Notes: generated by a model not told the origin, from the letters alone. 64,000 bases of DNA from Mansonella perstans (GCA_037074765.1 JBAMDO010000023.1:293837-357836), one strand, 5' to 3'; shown: positions 50,802 to 63,400, counted from the stretch's first letter. Made by a program: numbers and translations.

Positions 50802-51060
50802 ATCCCTGCCGTGATGGTGGATGTATTGCTGGGAGTTGAGGATCAACAGGTATTTTTTATAGCATTTAAAACCGATCACTATACCACTTCCAAAGTGCCG
50901 CATTCGTGGAATACGTCCGTGGTAAGTGGTAAGAACAAAAAAAGTGAAAAGTAGAAAAAACATAATCATGGAATACATATGGAATACATCTTAATCAACC
51001 AAATTCTTCCAGAAATCAATAATTGATGAGAAGGAAATATTAGGTGATCGGTATGCTTGA
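50802..51060 (+). pseudogene. Broken second copy of the KH-like gene
   Basis: After a CATTTAAG acceptor the frame reads IPAVMVDVLLGVEDQQ and continues FFIAFKTD, clearly paralogous to exon 2 of the gene at 48354. It then loses alignment, recovers VVSG, and stops at 50954 after a Lys-rich stretch. A further fragment at about 51014-51060 (IIDEKEILGDRY) recalls the EIVNEKYGD part of the intact copy. No equivalent of the first or last exon was found. The relic is in the same orientation as the intact gene, with the foldback element between them. It carries V-E-D at the GxxG position, so loop loss predates the duplication. Confidence 0.65.
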
Positions 51061-52261
51061 TATGAATACATTAATAAATTATTTGGCAGCAAATGTTTTG
51101 CATTATTTCTTACATGACTAGCAGCTTTTTGCCTATCAAATAGATATATGGTTTTTTTTTTGATTAAATTTATGACTATGCCAGAATAGATGCAGGTGTA
51201 AATTGAATAAAGCCAAGAAAAAATGTTGTAAATGAATCTATTTGCATTTAATTTTCATTTTTTCCTCTGAAGTATAACTGATCCGTTATAATTGACTTTT
51301 AAGTATAATTGATCCGAATTAAAATCATATTGAGTTATATGTGTGGGTGTAAAAGTTTTGTAGCTCATTCAATTTTGATATTGTACGAATTAGGAATGGA
51401 TGTTTGTGTCATCTTTATGCTCAAAGATTAATGCGCAATTACAGAACTTAATACAGGGTAAGTATGTTTAATACATGAGCAATAATGGTAATGAAGAAAA
51501 ATGTTACTGGAAGGTAAATAAAGGAAAGTAAAAGTCTAAATTACAATTGGATAAAAAGATTGAAAAATTGAGAAAAATCAGAGAGCGGGGAAGAGAGAGA
51601 AGACGAACAATCGAGAGAAATAAGAGAATGTCTAGTTTCAGATTTCAGCATTTTATATTATATACGAGTGGGTTTAGCTCACAAAATTCCAAGACAAAAC
51701 ATGATCTTTGAAAAAAAATGATAGATGCCTCATATTTGATATTTTAAGATTAATAGTTTGTTACATCAATTTTCAAAATGATTTCAATTTTTTTGCATAA
51801 GGAATCACTTAACTCAGAAATATTTGAACCTGGAACAATCTATATTCAAAAATTTTCATTATCACAAGCATTTATAGCTACAAAGTTCTTAAAAGTCAGA
51901 GGCCCTAACTATTTACAGAATCTTAACTTCTCACTTAAATCGGCCTGAGAATTTGTAGCATTTTCTGAAATTGTCAATTACAGTTTCTAGGATTATTAAC
52001 TGTACAGATGTTTAAATCAAATCACTTAAATAGTGAATATTTGTCCGAAGCCTCTTACTGATGTTAGAAGAAACATACAAAATCTCGAAAATTTGTTTTG
52101 TGAGTAAGCCTTTTTTCCATAAAATTTAGTTTTATTACAATGCTAGCCTTTATGTAGGACTAACTTAGGACCAAATTGTTCAGCATTGTTATTTTTTATC
52201 AATATGACGGTGAGCCAATATGATCATATTGATATGATCATTTGATGTAATCAACTGTTTA

Positions 52262-52404
52262 TTAGAATGATATCAGAATGATATCATGATTAGAATGATA
52301 TCATGACCAAATTGATTATGCAATGATCATGCAATTTTGATTATGCAGTGATCATGCAGTTTTGACTATGCAATAATCATGTGAATGATCATGCAATTTT
52401 CGGT
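52262..52404. repeat. TGATCA-rich tandem repeats
   Basis: First AGAATGATATCA(TGATT) about three times, then TTTTGA(T/C)TATGCA(A/G)TGATCATGCA about four times. Each unit contains the palindrome TGATCA or GATATC. Confidence 0.8.
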
Positions 52405-53391
52405 ATCATCTTTTTCACATTCTTTAACTCAAATGTTTTTGAAATTTTTGAATTACTTTAGATTTCTTTATGTTGACTATTGTTTGTATTCTTGAATTAA
52501 ACAGGTATATCGGTTATAATATTCCACTATTTTAGTGTCTTAACATTTTCCGATTACAGCGTCCTCTTTTTTTTTTACATGACAAATATATTTAACTTGC
52601 ATGCCATTTTACATGACAAATATGCCTAATCAAACTTTTTCATGCAAATCACTGGAGATGCATTTTACGGACACGTATTTTACGAAATTTCATGGAACTG
52701 CCGATGAGAATGTCGGTGAAGGGTGACCTTAAGTTTGGTTGAAGCAAGATGCTAAAAGAATGGATCGTTATTCACCTTTTTCCACGGTTACATTCATACT
52801 CCTTGGAAGCGAAAGTTTGAGAGAATGTAGCAGACACATAGCAAGGGCCATATTCTAATTCCGCTTCGATGCCATATATTCAGATTTTTTTTTGCTTATT
52901 ATATCATTTGGAATCAATAATCTCTTTCCTCAAGCATCTGCTACAACTAGAAATATGTTGGTTTTTATTCAATAACTTTAATAGCTTTTGGCCTCGTTTA
53001 AACTATGGTAACATGTTAGCAATGTTAGTAGACATCTTCAATTTGCTCAACAATAAATACTAATAATTTTTTTATGCAAAGATGTTGCAATGTTTTTTTC
53101 AGATTGATTTCAGATTTCCTTTAAGTTATCAAACCCATGTATTACACTCTGTCCGCGATATATTCGTCGAGGCCATTCATCAATTGCATCATATCTGATA
53201 ATGACATTTCATTGTTTTAATGATCCGTCTGTCTAAGGTAATTCTTTAGAAATGCACACAAATTTTTGAATCATCAAAAAAATATCGATCCATTTGGGAG
53301 AATGTGATTCATTTTCAACCATTTATTTAACAAATTTCAAGAAACTATAGGCCAAAAACAAGTAACAATGAAACTTTTCAAAGATTTTGTA

Positions 53392-53500
53392 TTCTTTTGT
53401 AGCACGTTTACTTCCTGTTATGTATGCATTCTTTTGTAACACGTTTACTTCCTTTTGCAGCACGTTTACTTCCTTTTGTAGCACGTTTAATTCCTGTTAT
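53392..53500. repeat. Four-copy repeat CTTTTGTAGCACGTTTACTTC
   Basis: CTTTTG(T/C)A(G/A)CACGTTTA(C/A)TTC occurs four times at 22 to 37 bp spacing, all in one orientation. Each unit includes the E-box-like CACGTT. Confidence 0.85.
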
Positions 53501-53742
53501 TGCATGAAACATTATGCGTCTGAGCACATGTGATGCGTAACATGCGTGCATGATGAACAATTTATTGCTGAATTTTTTTTTTGTGAATGATTTATGTGAA
53601 TTGTTATGTACGATTAAATAAAAGATATGAAATTAGTATAAAATTTAAAGTCGAATTTTATAATTTTTTTGAATCTATCTGAATATTATTCTGTGAAAGC
53701 AATTCTATCAGTTACATTGCGCATAGGGTGACGTCGTAACAG

Positions 53743-53813
53743 ACGTTGTAACAATTACGACAAAGCAAAGAAGTAGGTGACGTTGTAACAATTACGACAA
53801 AAGCAAAGAAGTA
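53743..53813. repeat. Two-copy 36-bp repeat with palindromic core
   Basis: Units starting GACGTTGTAACAATTACGACAA are at 53743 and 53779, each followed by GCAAAGAAGTA. TTGTAACAATTACGACAA is an imperfect palindrome. A partial unit with TGACGTCG (CRE-like) lies just upstream at about 53730. Confidence 0.85.
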
Positions 53814-56269
53814 CCGATGTGATGATTGAAGATCATAACTTTTAATTATAATCGGTAATTTATATGGATCAGTAAGATCAGTAAGAAATAGCAGTGAAAT
53901 ATTATGTTTATTTTGAACTGATTCTAATTGCTCTGGCACTTCGAGCTATTTAATTTTTGCTTAACTATTTCTTACTTGCGGATTAAGGAATATGTTTGAA
54001 ATATTTGCCTATAGTACATAAAGTTACCAATATACTACTGTCTTTTAATAGGCTCTATTGTGTAATTTGTCTTAAATCTACGGTAAATTCTTTGATGCAA
54101 AATAGTTCATCGATTCTAAGGTTATCAATCTTTCTTAATCTTATAGTGATAATTTTGATCATTCTGTTATCATTCTGTTATGGCTTATTCGTTCCATCGT
54201 TAAGGAAATGCTGTTGCTTACTGCTATCTACATTCCCTTTTTTGTGCTTAGCTCAAACATAAAAATGCTAAAGTATGTGCTGACTCATTTAGGACTTTAG
54301 TCGATGTGTTTATTACAGCGTCATCAAATAAGCAGCAAATGAATTGGACATTTTTAATAGTTTCAATCATTGAAAAAAGGCAAATTGCAAAATGGAACAG
54401 ACTTCAGGCACGGAAAATTCTGGAAAAGACTTCAATTATTAGCACGATCGAAAACGACAAATTGTAAAAGTGTAACTGCAAATTTATCGCACTTATCCAA
54501 TCAAGTTCACTACAATAATCAATATTTCTATCTCTAAGTACAGTAATTACTTTTCTAGATGCACAAAATAATCCCTTTTACTTTTAAATAGGTATGAATT
54601 TTTAACGGATACAGTAGTGTCCATGCATATGGCGTAAAGAAACTAAAAATCTTCCGAAATGTTGATCATCCAATCAATTATATATTCATTTTACAGGAAT
54701 CATCCGGTAAGTATTCATAGATTGACCAAGATGTTTGATAACTTTTTTAATTTAACAATATCACATTCTGATGCGAACTTTAACGTCAAACCAAAATTGT
54801 ATTAGAAAAAAAAAAATTGTTGAAAAAAAAAAACTGGTATTATGCTGTTGTGGAAAAGTGAGATACACATGATAAATTCAGACATTATGCAACATACGTG
54901 TTACTTCAGGTAATATTACTGAATATTACATCAATTAATAAATCTATTCATTCTATTCTCTCTATTTATTCATAAGGAAATAAATAGACTAAAATGAAAT
55001 AATTCATGTTTGAGATTTTAAATCATTCTGATCAAAAAAATCTCCAGAAAGCTTTTGGGCACTAATTATACTTAAGCACAAAAGTCATTGCATTCATACG
55101 TCACTGCAACGGATGACATTGAATCACCACCACATGAACGTCATCGCTATCTGTGAATCTTAAAACTAAATACCAGCGCTTATTCGAAATAAAAAAAATA
55201 GGATGAAATGTTAGTTTCCGTTGAAACAAACATTTCATTTTATGCATGGATGACTAACAAAGAATGAACCCATTTTAAAAGTTATTTAAATGGGCTAATG
55301 CTTAATGCATTCTTTTTTCTTCTTGTACAACAAATTGCAGCACATTTGATCATTGAAGCAATTTTTTCTTTTTTTATCTTCAATCAGATTTAATAAAAAT
55401 TTGAATGAAATTCTTTTCTATTAAAGATATCAAATCATTCAAAACAATTAAATGTGGCCAATATGCCTTGCAAAATGCAAATAATTCTTATTTCATATGA
55501 GATTTAAATCATTCTGAAAAATTCATGCAAGCATTGATTAACAAATTTAAGTTTTTATTAAATGTTTCTCTTTTATTTTTTCTTAAATTTTTATTCAATC
55601 TAATTTTTTTCTTCTATTAAACTTTTGCTTAATTAAATTGCACTTTTTTCGCAAGAATATATATTTCATTACGGTGTGTTGATTCGAGCTTTAGAGTTTC
55701 AAATCATTTCAATAACTGAGCGCACAATTTAATTTTTAGATGAGTGATTTGATGTAATGAAAGATGCAACCAAAGATTATTCCATATTTCCTGAAGTGCT
55801 GCAAAAGGTCAATTTCCATTTCGTAGTGTACAATCAAAAGACAATTCCTATTTTCTTAAGGTACAACTGAAGGTCAATCCTATCCCTTAATACTAAACCC
55901 ATCAATTTATTCAGTGAATGCTTGCAGAAAATGGTTATTGATTGTATGGCCATGTAGGTCATTCAAGCGGTCATTTAATTCGTTTGAAAATACGACTTTG
56001 TTGTGTTTGATAGTTGCATTGCATATTATTTAACTTTTACTATTTTAAATTGCGTTTTTCTTCATCAGCGACATTGCATTATAGTATGCTCATCTATTAT
56101 CATTTCAAATCATTTAATAATTAAGCATACTATTTAATACGTATGTTATGTGACTTGAAATTCTCACGTGTAACATACCTCTGTATGAGAATAACCGTAC
56201 GTGTTTTATAGGAGATGTAGTATGGAAACATTCTAAGCTTAGCATTTCGATTGATTTTTTTTTCTTTTT

Positions 56270-56309
56270 TTGCACAAGATATGCAAATTTTGCACAAGAT
56301 ATGCAAATT
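56270..56309. repeat. Exact 20-bp tandem pair carrying two octamer motifs
   Basis: Two identical 20-bp units, each with ATGCAAAT (56281-56288 and 56301-56308), the POU-domain octamer. They lie about 600 bp upstream of the fucosyltransferase start. A decayed third unit (TTTTGCATAAGAT) follows at about 56338. Confidence 0.75.
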
Positions 56310-56490
56310 ATGAATTCTCAAAAAATGAAAGTTTGGAATTTTGCATAAGATCTGTTGAATTGCTTTACTTCCTTATCATTACGTATTGTTTCCACTTTAA
56401 TAAGTTTCAAATTTATAATTTTTTAGAATTCACTGTACAGATCTCTTTTCAACTCCTATAGCCTAGCAAAGCGTAGAAATAGTAGTGAAC

Positions 56491-56566
56491 ATGTCCGAAA
56501 TTCGAAACGGATCTTTAAGTTTAGCGTATTGTTTGATTTATTTGACGGTTATTCCATTAGCTAGAT
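56491..56566 (+). other. Possible leader exon with signal-peptide-like sequence
   Basis: ATG at 56491 opens MSEIRNGSLSLAYCLIYLTV, reaching a good donor (GTAAGA at 56567) in phase 1. No exon that continues it in phase was found. It could be a 5' exon of the fucosyltransferase transcript, whose own ATG lies at 56916, or a separate small gene. Confidence 0.25.
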
Positions 56567-56915
56567 GTAAGATCGGTGACAACGAATGATAAACAGAAAA
56601 TATTTGAACAGCTTGCTATGCTTGGTTTCGAATGAATTCATTGATGTCTTAAGAACAAATACCATGAATCCTGATGACATCCTGATAAATTCTAATGATA
56701 CTATACTTTCAAATTTAACTGCTTGCATAATTCACTCTTGTAACATTAAAAAGAATGGTCTATTTTGGTTCAAAAATTACTTTCATTTTTGCTTATGTCA
56801 TACGTTTTGTTCAGGAATTTTTCAAATTAACGTTTTTTTCTTTACCAATGAATCAATCGAATTTATTAAACATGCAGTAAGTATTAATCAATTGATTGAT
56901 GCAATCATTTGAAGA

Positions 56916-59566
56916 ATGATGAAATTGCAAGGGCTAAAGCTATTTCTTCCTCTTTTCACTATAGTTATTATCGTTATCAGTTACGTCTACTTACAATGGA
57001 GGATATTGGATGAAATGCTCATTTTCAAGGCAGTTTTCAATGCAACGAAATTGGTATGTTATTTGTTTGTTTATTTCATTGATTTTAATTGCAATTTATT
57101 ATTAAAAATTCTTTTTTTCTTTCATTCCTTAAAACAAATAAAACTGAGGTTATTAATTGTAATTTAATCATTTTGTGACATTTTCAAATCTAATAAATAT
57201 CATTCAGAATGCTAAGATTTGAATGACCTCTCTTCAGACAATTCCCGAAATATCGTTTGCTTCAGGATCGTACATCGCTGACACAATCATCACCATTGAT
57301 ACTTACATGGACAAAATTTTTCAGTCGACCATGGGCTCATCGTATTGAACAAGATATCACGAAATGTGCTTATCATTGTAGGATTACTGATAATGAAGAG
57401 TTAGTAGATTTCATATTATCACCTGTCACTTGCAATAATTGATAATATTTCATACTACTATTTTACAAAGTGCTCTTTCTATAATACTTATTATTTTCAA
57501 CGCTATCGTATATTTACAACAAATCTGAATATTTTTTCGTGTTATCATACGTGTGATAAGTCAAAAATTATCGGATCATCCAGAAACAATTCAATTCTTC
57601 CTGCAAAATATGATAGTACGAATGTTTTATTTTAATGCATTGATGATCACTTCGTGAAAATTACATAATCTTTTATAGGATCAAATCAGCCATTTTTTAT
57701 TTTTAGGGACGAAGAGGTAAAAAATCAACTGTGAATCGTTTGACAGTTCACTTTTGAAAAGAAAGTTTCACTGTTTAACAGAGTATGAAAGATATTTCTA
57801 GGAGGCTGGAAATGGACAGAAAATTCCTAAACATTGATTGGTTGAAGATCGATAGGTAGAATTGCATTAACATAGTGATAATCAGTGATACTACACGAGG
57901 TGTTAGTTGTAAGTCTGTGTTCAATGGTGGTAATGTAACGATAACGTTATATAGCTATAATATTTTAGGCAACTCTCGAGCGCTTCAGCTTTATTGTTTC
58001 ACATTCGAGATTTGGATAGTTTACCAGAACTAAGGAATCCGAAACAGCTGTTTGTATTTGTACTACATGAATCACCGCTTTATACATTTGATTATTTGGA
58101 TTATGTGCCAAAAGATTACTTCAATTTAACGATGACCTATAGGTCTTCATATCATTTTAAACGAAACTTGTTTCATTGAAATCTTTTTTTTACTTAGTAT
58201 ACAGACAGCAGATAGGAAGTAATCTTGTAACCTGATCCGTTGATAAATGTTTCAGTCTTAATTTTCCAAAATTTATCTGAGAATTTTCAGAAAATTTTTT
58301 TAGAAAAGAAGAAAAGGATTTTATTAGTTTAACTAAATGTTTTAATTGAGTTAATTTTATGGAATTATTTCAAGTATTAAATGTAAAATATCCAATTGCC
58401 AATTTTTTTCTGGAACTTTGTATTGACATTATTGCAGACGTGACAGCGACATTTACGTACCATACGGTATGATGAAAAAGATCACGAATCTCACATCGAG
58501 GGAACAAATTTGGAATTGGACTGAAGTGTGTTGTCCTTTTTGATTTGATATTGAAGTAGTTTAGGCTATAAACTAGTATCAAAAAATTTGAAGTAGTTTC
58601 TGTTTCTGACAGTTTTCTGTTTGGCAGCCAATTGCAAAATATTAAAACAATGAAATATTTGTTTAAAATTTCTCAAAAACTTTTTCGAATTCAGCAAAAA
58701 ATTGTCTTTATTTTGAAAGGTGGTGAAAATAGCCAGCAAGAAAGTACGACCTGTTTTGCAATTGGTTTCAAATTGTCAGACTAGATCAAAACGTGAATTA
58801 TACGTGAAACGACTTCAAGCATACATAAATGTCACGCAACATGGACGATGCAACAATAGTACTTGCGATGAAGAATGTGAAGTGAAAGAAGCTGGTACAT
58901 TTTATCCTCCTAACTTTTTTCATTGAAATTCTTACTTCCTGGCTGACCTTTGAGTTCCTCACTGCTTTATAAGTTGCAGCACAACATCGTTTCTATTTGG
59001 CATTTGAGAATAGCATATGTCGTGATTATATCACTGAGAAACTATTCAAAAGCCTATTGAGGTTGCTGGTACCTGTGGTGCTAAAAAAGTCCATCTATGA
59101 AGATCTTTTACCGCCTGGATCATTCATTGCTGCAGATGACTTCACATCTCCACGAGAACTAGCAAAATATCTGCTATATTTGTCAAATAATAATTCGGCA
59201 TATCTGAGGTAATAATGTCTTAAATACTAAGAAGATAACTTAATTGGATAATATTACTTTTTTTATCGCTAATTGAATAATAATAAATATCGGACAATAT
59301 CCAAATATATACTATGATAAAGCATTCCTTTAATTGAACGATTAAATTATCACTCGATTGTTTGCATTCTGTTACATGACCTTCATCTTGACCTTTTCAG
59401 TTATTTGAAATGGACGAAGTATTATCAGAAAACATTCGACCGAAACAATTTCTGTGAGCTGTGCAAATATCTTCATCGTAAGATTACTAGGCCTCATATA
59501 ATTAAGAATATCAGAAAATGGTGGTTCCAGGGATGTATTGAGGACTATGCTGTTGACTTGCTATAA
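56916..59566 (+). CDS. Alpha-1,3-fucosyltransferase (GT10), seven exons
   Basis: Golgi fucosyltransferase of 367 aa that transfers fucose from GDP-fucose to glycans in alpha-1,3 linkage, by family. Exons: 56916-57053, 57266-57399, 57969-58142, 58438-58525, 58720-58894, 58980-59208, 59401-59566 (TAA); all phases fit. Type II anchor at about residues 8-27. Domain marks: LILTWTKFFSRPW at about 102-114 of the luminal part's start; ALLFHIRDL; VLHESPLY; FNLTMTYRRDSDIYVPYG spanning the exon 3-4 junction; SNCQTRSKRELYVKRL in exon 5; and the diagnostic FYLAFENSICRDYITEK at 241-257, the GDP-fucose-binding motif. The C-terminal Cys-containing exon (CELCKYL) is typical. Length is slightly short for the family but nothing essential is missing. 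Two ATGs in a row begin the frame; the donor after ATKL is GTATGT. Exon 2 is taken to start at GCTTCAG/GAT, because the alternative upstream acceptor breaks the domain frame. Worm paralogues differ in acceptor choice, which cannot be read here. Confidence 0.95.
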
Positions 59567-59660
59567 AAAACCAAGGTTATCGGCGACTGAGCCATTTGCT
59601 AAAGTTCTCTTCACTGCTCCTTGCGACTTGTAATATTCATTTAAGTTAAAAACAGTGTTC

Positions 59661-59749
59661 GGACAGTAATCGATTTTGCAACTTTTTACCTGGCTTATAA
59701 AATGGCAGTCTCTGAAACTGAACAAATAACATTAATTGATTACTGTCCG
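59661..59749 (+). other. Stem-loop in the fucosyltransferase 3' UTR
   Basis: CGGACAGTAATCGATT (59661-59676) pairs with AATTGATTACTGTCCG (59734-59749): a 16-bp stem with one wobble and a 57-nt loop. A second TTAATTGATTAC follows immediately. It lies between the stop at 59566 and the AATAAA at 59986, so it would be in the 3' UTR. It could equally be the remains of a small inverted-repeat transposon. Confidence 0.5.
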
Positions 59750-59985
59750 TTAATTGATTACAGGGTGTGACAATCAGCATAAGACGTGGTATCTGATGGC
59801 AATAGCAGTGCGTACGTTATTATAATATTTGTGTTTGCTCTCTTTTCGTTATTCGAACTACTGAATTTGAATTTGAGTTCAAATTTATTTATTTGAGAAA
59901 TCTCAATTTCAAAAATGAATTTTGATTCTTCAACTGAGAATGATCATTTGCCGAACTGATTTTGAAAATCAAGGCAGCGGCGCTA

Positions 59986-59991
59986 AATAAA
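59986..59991 (+). terminator. Candidate poly(A) signal of the fucosyltransferase gene
   Basis: AATAAA 420 nt after the stop, followed by an A-rich stretch. Confidence 0.45.
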
Positions 59992-60071
59992 AAACAGAAT
60001 GGTTGTAAACGTGAATGTTATGTATGACGAATGCGCACTGGGAACTGTCGGCTGTGGTTAAAGACTTTTAG

Positions 60072-60158
60072 GGCCCACACAGTTGTGCCGAATGTGTTTC
60101 TGATCCCATATCCGATTCCTGCCATGATGACCTTGATGATCTTTGCAGTTTTCGAACT
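60072..60158 (+). other. Possible upstream exon of the HSD gene (G+C-raised island)
   Basis: Between a GACTTTTAG acceptor and a GTAATT donor, 29 codons are open and Cys/Asp-rich (HSCAECVSDPISDSCHDD). The segment starts and ends in phase 0, as does the open frame that begins after TCACAG at 60419 and runs into the SDR domain, so the two could be joined. Against it: the same island is also open in another plus frame (ATG at 60030, 43 codons) and on the minus strand, so frame alone does not decide. Confidence 0.3.
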
Positions 60159-60427
60159 GTAATTTGTTAATTTTTTTCAAATTCTTGTTTGTATCTTTGA
60201 TTAACTGTATATATTTATTGATTCTTGAATTAAACGAATACGAGAATATGTTTGAAAACTTATTTATATGAACTTGTTGCACAGTTCATATCTTATTCAT
60301 GTATTTTGTATGATTGACTAATAAGCAAAACGCAACATTGCGAATTCAGTACTCCAATTATTAAGTATTTAATTTAACATTGATACAAAATTGAGGACAT
60401 ATTTTCATTCAATCACAGCAAGATGTT

Positions 60428-63400
60428 ATGCAATGTTTGAATGAAGAGTGGGAAAATATAGAAATTTGGAAAGATGCAAAGAGGAAGGTCGACAATTTCA
60501 TCCATTTAAGTAGCAGTGAGAATTCCAAAAGGAAATGCAGTAGCAAAGTGATGGTTGAGGAAGTTGTGGCAATAACTGGCGGGAGCGGATTTCTTGCGCA
60601 ACACCTCATTGTCTGTTTACAGAATGCGAATCATCGCGACGGAACTGTTGTCGAGATTCGAACAATTGATAGGGATCCATTTCATAAATTCCTCGGTACT
60701 ATAACTTTCCCCGAACATTAAATTTGTTTTGTGAAAATTAATTTCTGATTGCGTTTTTTAAAGCATTAATTTTACTACAGTAATAATATTTCACCGAATA
60801 TGCGAAAAAAAGTACTCAAATTATCTTAGAATTGATTAATTCATTATTTCAACGTCTATTTCGAGTACTCAAATATTTGATTAGTGTTTTGCTAGTTCTT
60901 GAAAAATCGTTATAAGTGCGATATGTCCGATTGCTGAAATTCAATGCAGTACTAGAACTGAATAATAACTGTATAAGTGATATTAAATTTCCGACAGTTT
61001 ACTAGTTTTGAATTTTAACTTATATTCTTTAATGAAACAATTCAATTAATTCCAATCTTTGCTAACGATTTGTTAAAAGGAAAAAAATGTAGAATTTGTT
61101 AAATTTATTTATAAATTTTACAAAATTTACCGAGATATAATAAAATTTGTAGTAAACTCATAATTATTTCTTTTTCTCTTTTTTTCTTTTGCCATACTGA
61201 TGGATTTATATCACTTAGCTTAGCTTTTCCCTTGCAGATTTCCAGTCAGAAAAGAATATTTCAAGTCTCTTCATCATTTCAAAATATGAAATGTGAAATT
61301 TCCAAAAGTCTTCTTAATTTCCAATGATTTAGTTGTTATCCAATTAACAAGACTGCATCAGCAATCTATTACTTCTTGAATGAATGCACTCACAAAAGTT
61401 TCAATTTCAAATCTCATTTTCCTCTTTCAAATAAATTAAAAAATTTTTTTGCTAGGAAAGTTAAAAATTAATGTTCATACTTTCTTATTTTTGAAATTTT
61501 TTTGATTCACACAACCTGTCTTTCAATCGCCTTTTCTTCTTGCCTTTCTTTGAATTAAAAAAAAAATCTAACGATTTTTTTAGTAATATGATTTAAATTG
61601 ATAATATCAGCAAAAATTTTGTCCTTTAGCGGAAAAAAATATCTTTCTTCTTCCAAGATTTCAGAAACGTTTAATTCAAAGGTGATAAATTTCAAGTTAA
61701 AAACCATTCTTTATTCGATAGGATGACTAATTTAATTCAAAAAAAAGTTAAATTGCTATGAACAAATGCAAAATGCACAAAAATACAAAAATGTAATTAA
61801 ATAAAACAATGTAAACGTCTGAAGAATAGAAACATGAAAACAAAGATACTGATGTTTTTAAATTTTCGATTTCAATTATAGATTATCCATCGTGCATACC
61901 TTTAAACCATCATCAGCTGGATGTTTGTGATGAAAATGCGCTCAAAAAAGTGCTTAACTCTGTGACTACGGTATTTCATTGTGCTGGAAAATCATTGGAA
62001 TATTTGCATGACGGTATCAATCATACTGATCAATATTGGCATGATAATACTAATGGTATCATTAATGTTCCTTCATTCTATTTGTTTTTTTTTAAGTAAA
62101 ATGCTTATAATAAATTAAAGATGATAAATTTTTTTTACGGTTTATTATATTAATAAATCTAATTTTTATCTTTGGAATGAATAAAAGTTTGTTTCATTTT
62201 TTTTATCTTATCATAGGATAATAAAACTGTAAAAAAAAAAATTTAATTGGAAAATTTGAAAACTGAAATCATATTAAAATATAATTGTTAAATTGTAAGA
62301 TTTTGCAGTGAAAATTTTAGTTTAGTGAATTTCAAATTTAAATGAAATTAACAATTCAGCAACGGAAATTCTATTAAAAGTCATGCATGAACAAGAAGTT
62401 CCGTATTTGATTCATGTAAGTGACGCATATGCAAACTTACCGGCGGGTGACAATTATGGCTTGTCGGAGCAAATGCATCTTGGTTTACCGGATAATTTCA
62501 TGCTTGGAATTTATGGACAATCAAAAATACGGGCAGAAATGTGTGTTCGAAGAGCTGCAGCTAAGGGTATGGATATTTTGAAAGTTGAAGATGAGATAGC
62601 AGGAAAATAATGTTGTGGTGTGAATTTTCGTTAAATACTTCTATTGATTAGCGCAGACAGAGTTAGCATACAAAAGGCTCAATTTATAATAAATAATTAA
62701 AATTTCACGATCTATTTCTATTCTGGAAATTCAACATCAAGCTTTGAAATAATTAATTAGCTAAGCCTATTAATTATAACAATATTCTGTGGCATAAAAG
62801 ATTTTGAATACTTGTTCATATCTGTGTGAAGTCAAATAGAAATTTAACAAATTGATTCGTAAGGTCAAATAAACGCTCTAATTTTACGTCCAACATTTAT
62901 CTATGGTGAAGGTGAAAAGCATCTGCTTGGTTCAGCGTTGAAATTATGTTCCAGCTACGGTGATATTCCGTATTTGCGGGATAAAAATAGAGGACATCAT
63001 CAGTTCGTCAGTTTTTATCTTTATTTTTTGCCATATTGTACAATATTTAACACGTTTTGATATGCGCGTTAATTTATTCATACATTTACGCGATTGGTAA
63101 GTGTATGAATAAATTTATTTATACACAATCAGAATCACATAAGTATATAAACGTAACATTTTCACATGTAACTCACGTTGATGCGTATTCTGACGCGTAA
63201 TTGTGTATTTTTCGATTGTTGAAGAGTTAAAACAATAATTATTTACTTAATTTGGAATGATTGTAATGCTTTGGAATATTTTTTGTTTTAATTATTGGAA
63301 AAAAAGTACTTTTTATAGCTCTATGCGGGCAATATGGCTGCGATAATGAAACGTGCAATGGTATGCTTGAAGGAGAATCCGGAACGCTATAACGGTGAGG

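Larger units (their letters stand above)
51061..56490. other. Intergenic with several short satellites; no recognised gene
   Basis: No family was recognised. Frames at 52869-53063, 53712-53939 (-) and 53996-54262 are short and unconvincing; 53996-54262 is hydrophobic. On the minus strand about 52860-52760, a Cys-containing open stretch (YGPCYVSATFSQTFASKEYE) ends in a GTGAAT donor-like site but has no acceptor or partner exon. Four separate short tandem repeats are listed individually. Confidence 0.45.

Noticed and set aside
53996..54262. 88-codon hydrophobic frame
   Set aside because: T-rich DNA translates to Leu/Phe/Ile by itself; no signal, splice or homology evidence.
56586..56912. 108-codon frame just before the fucosyltransferase
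   Set aside because: Ends immediately before the FUT ATG, has no recognisable domain and contains acceptor-like and donor-like sites inside; more likely 5' leader or intron.
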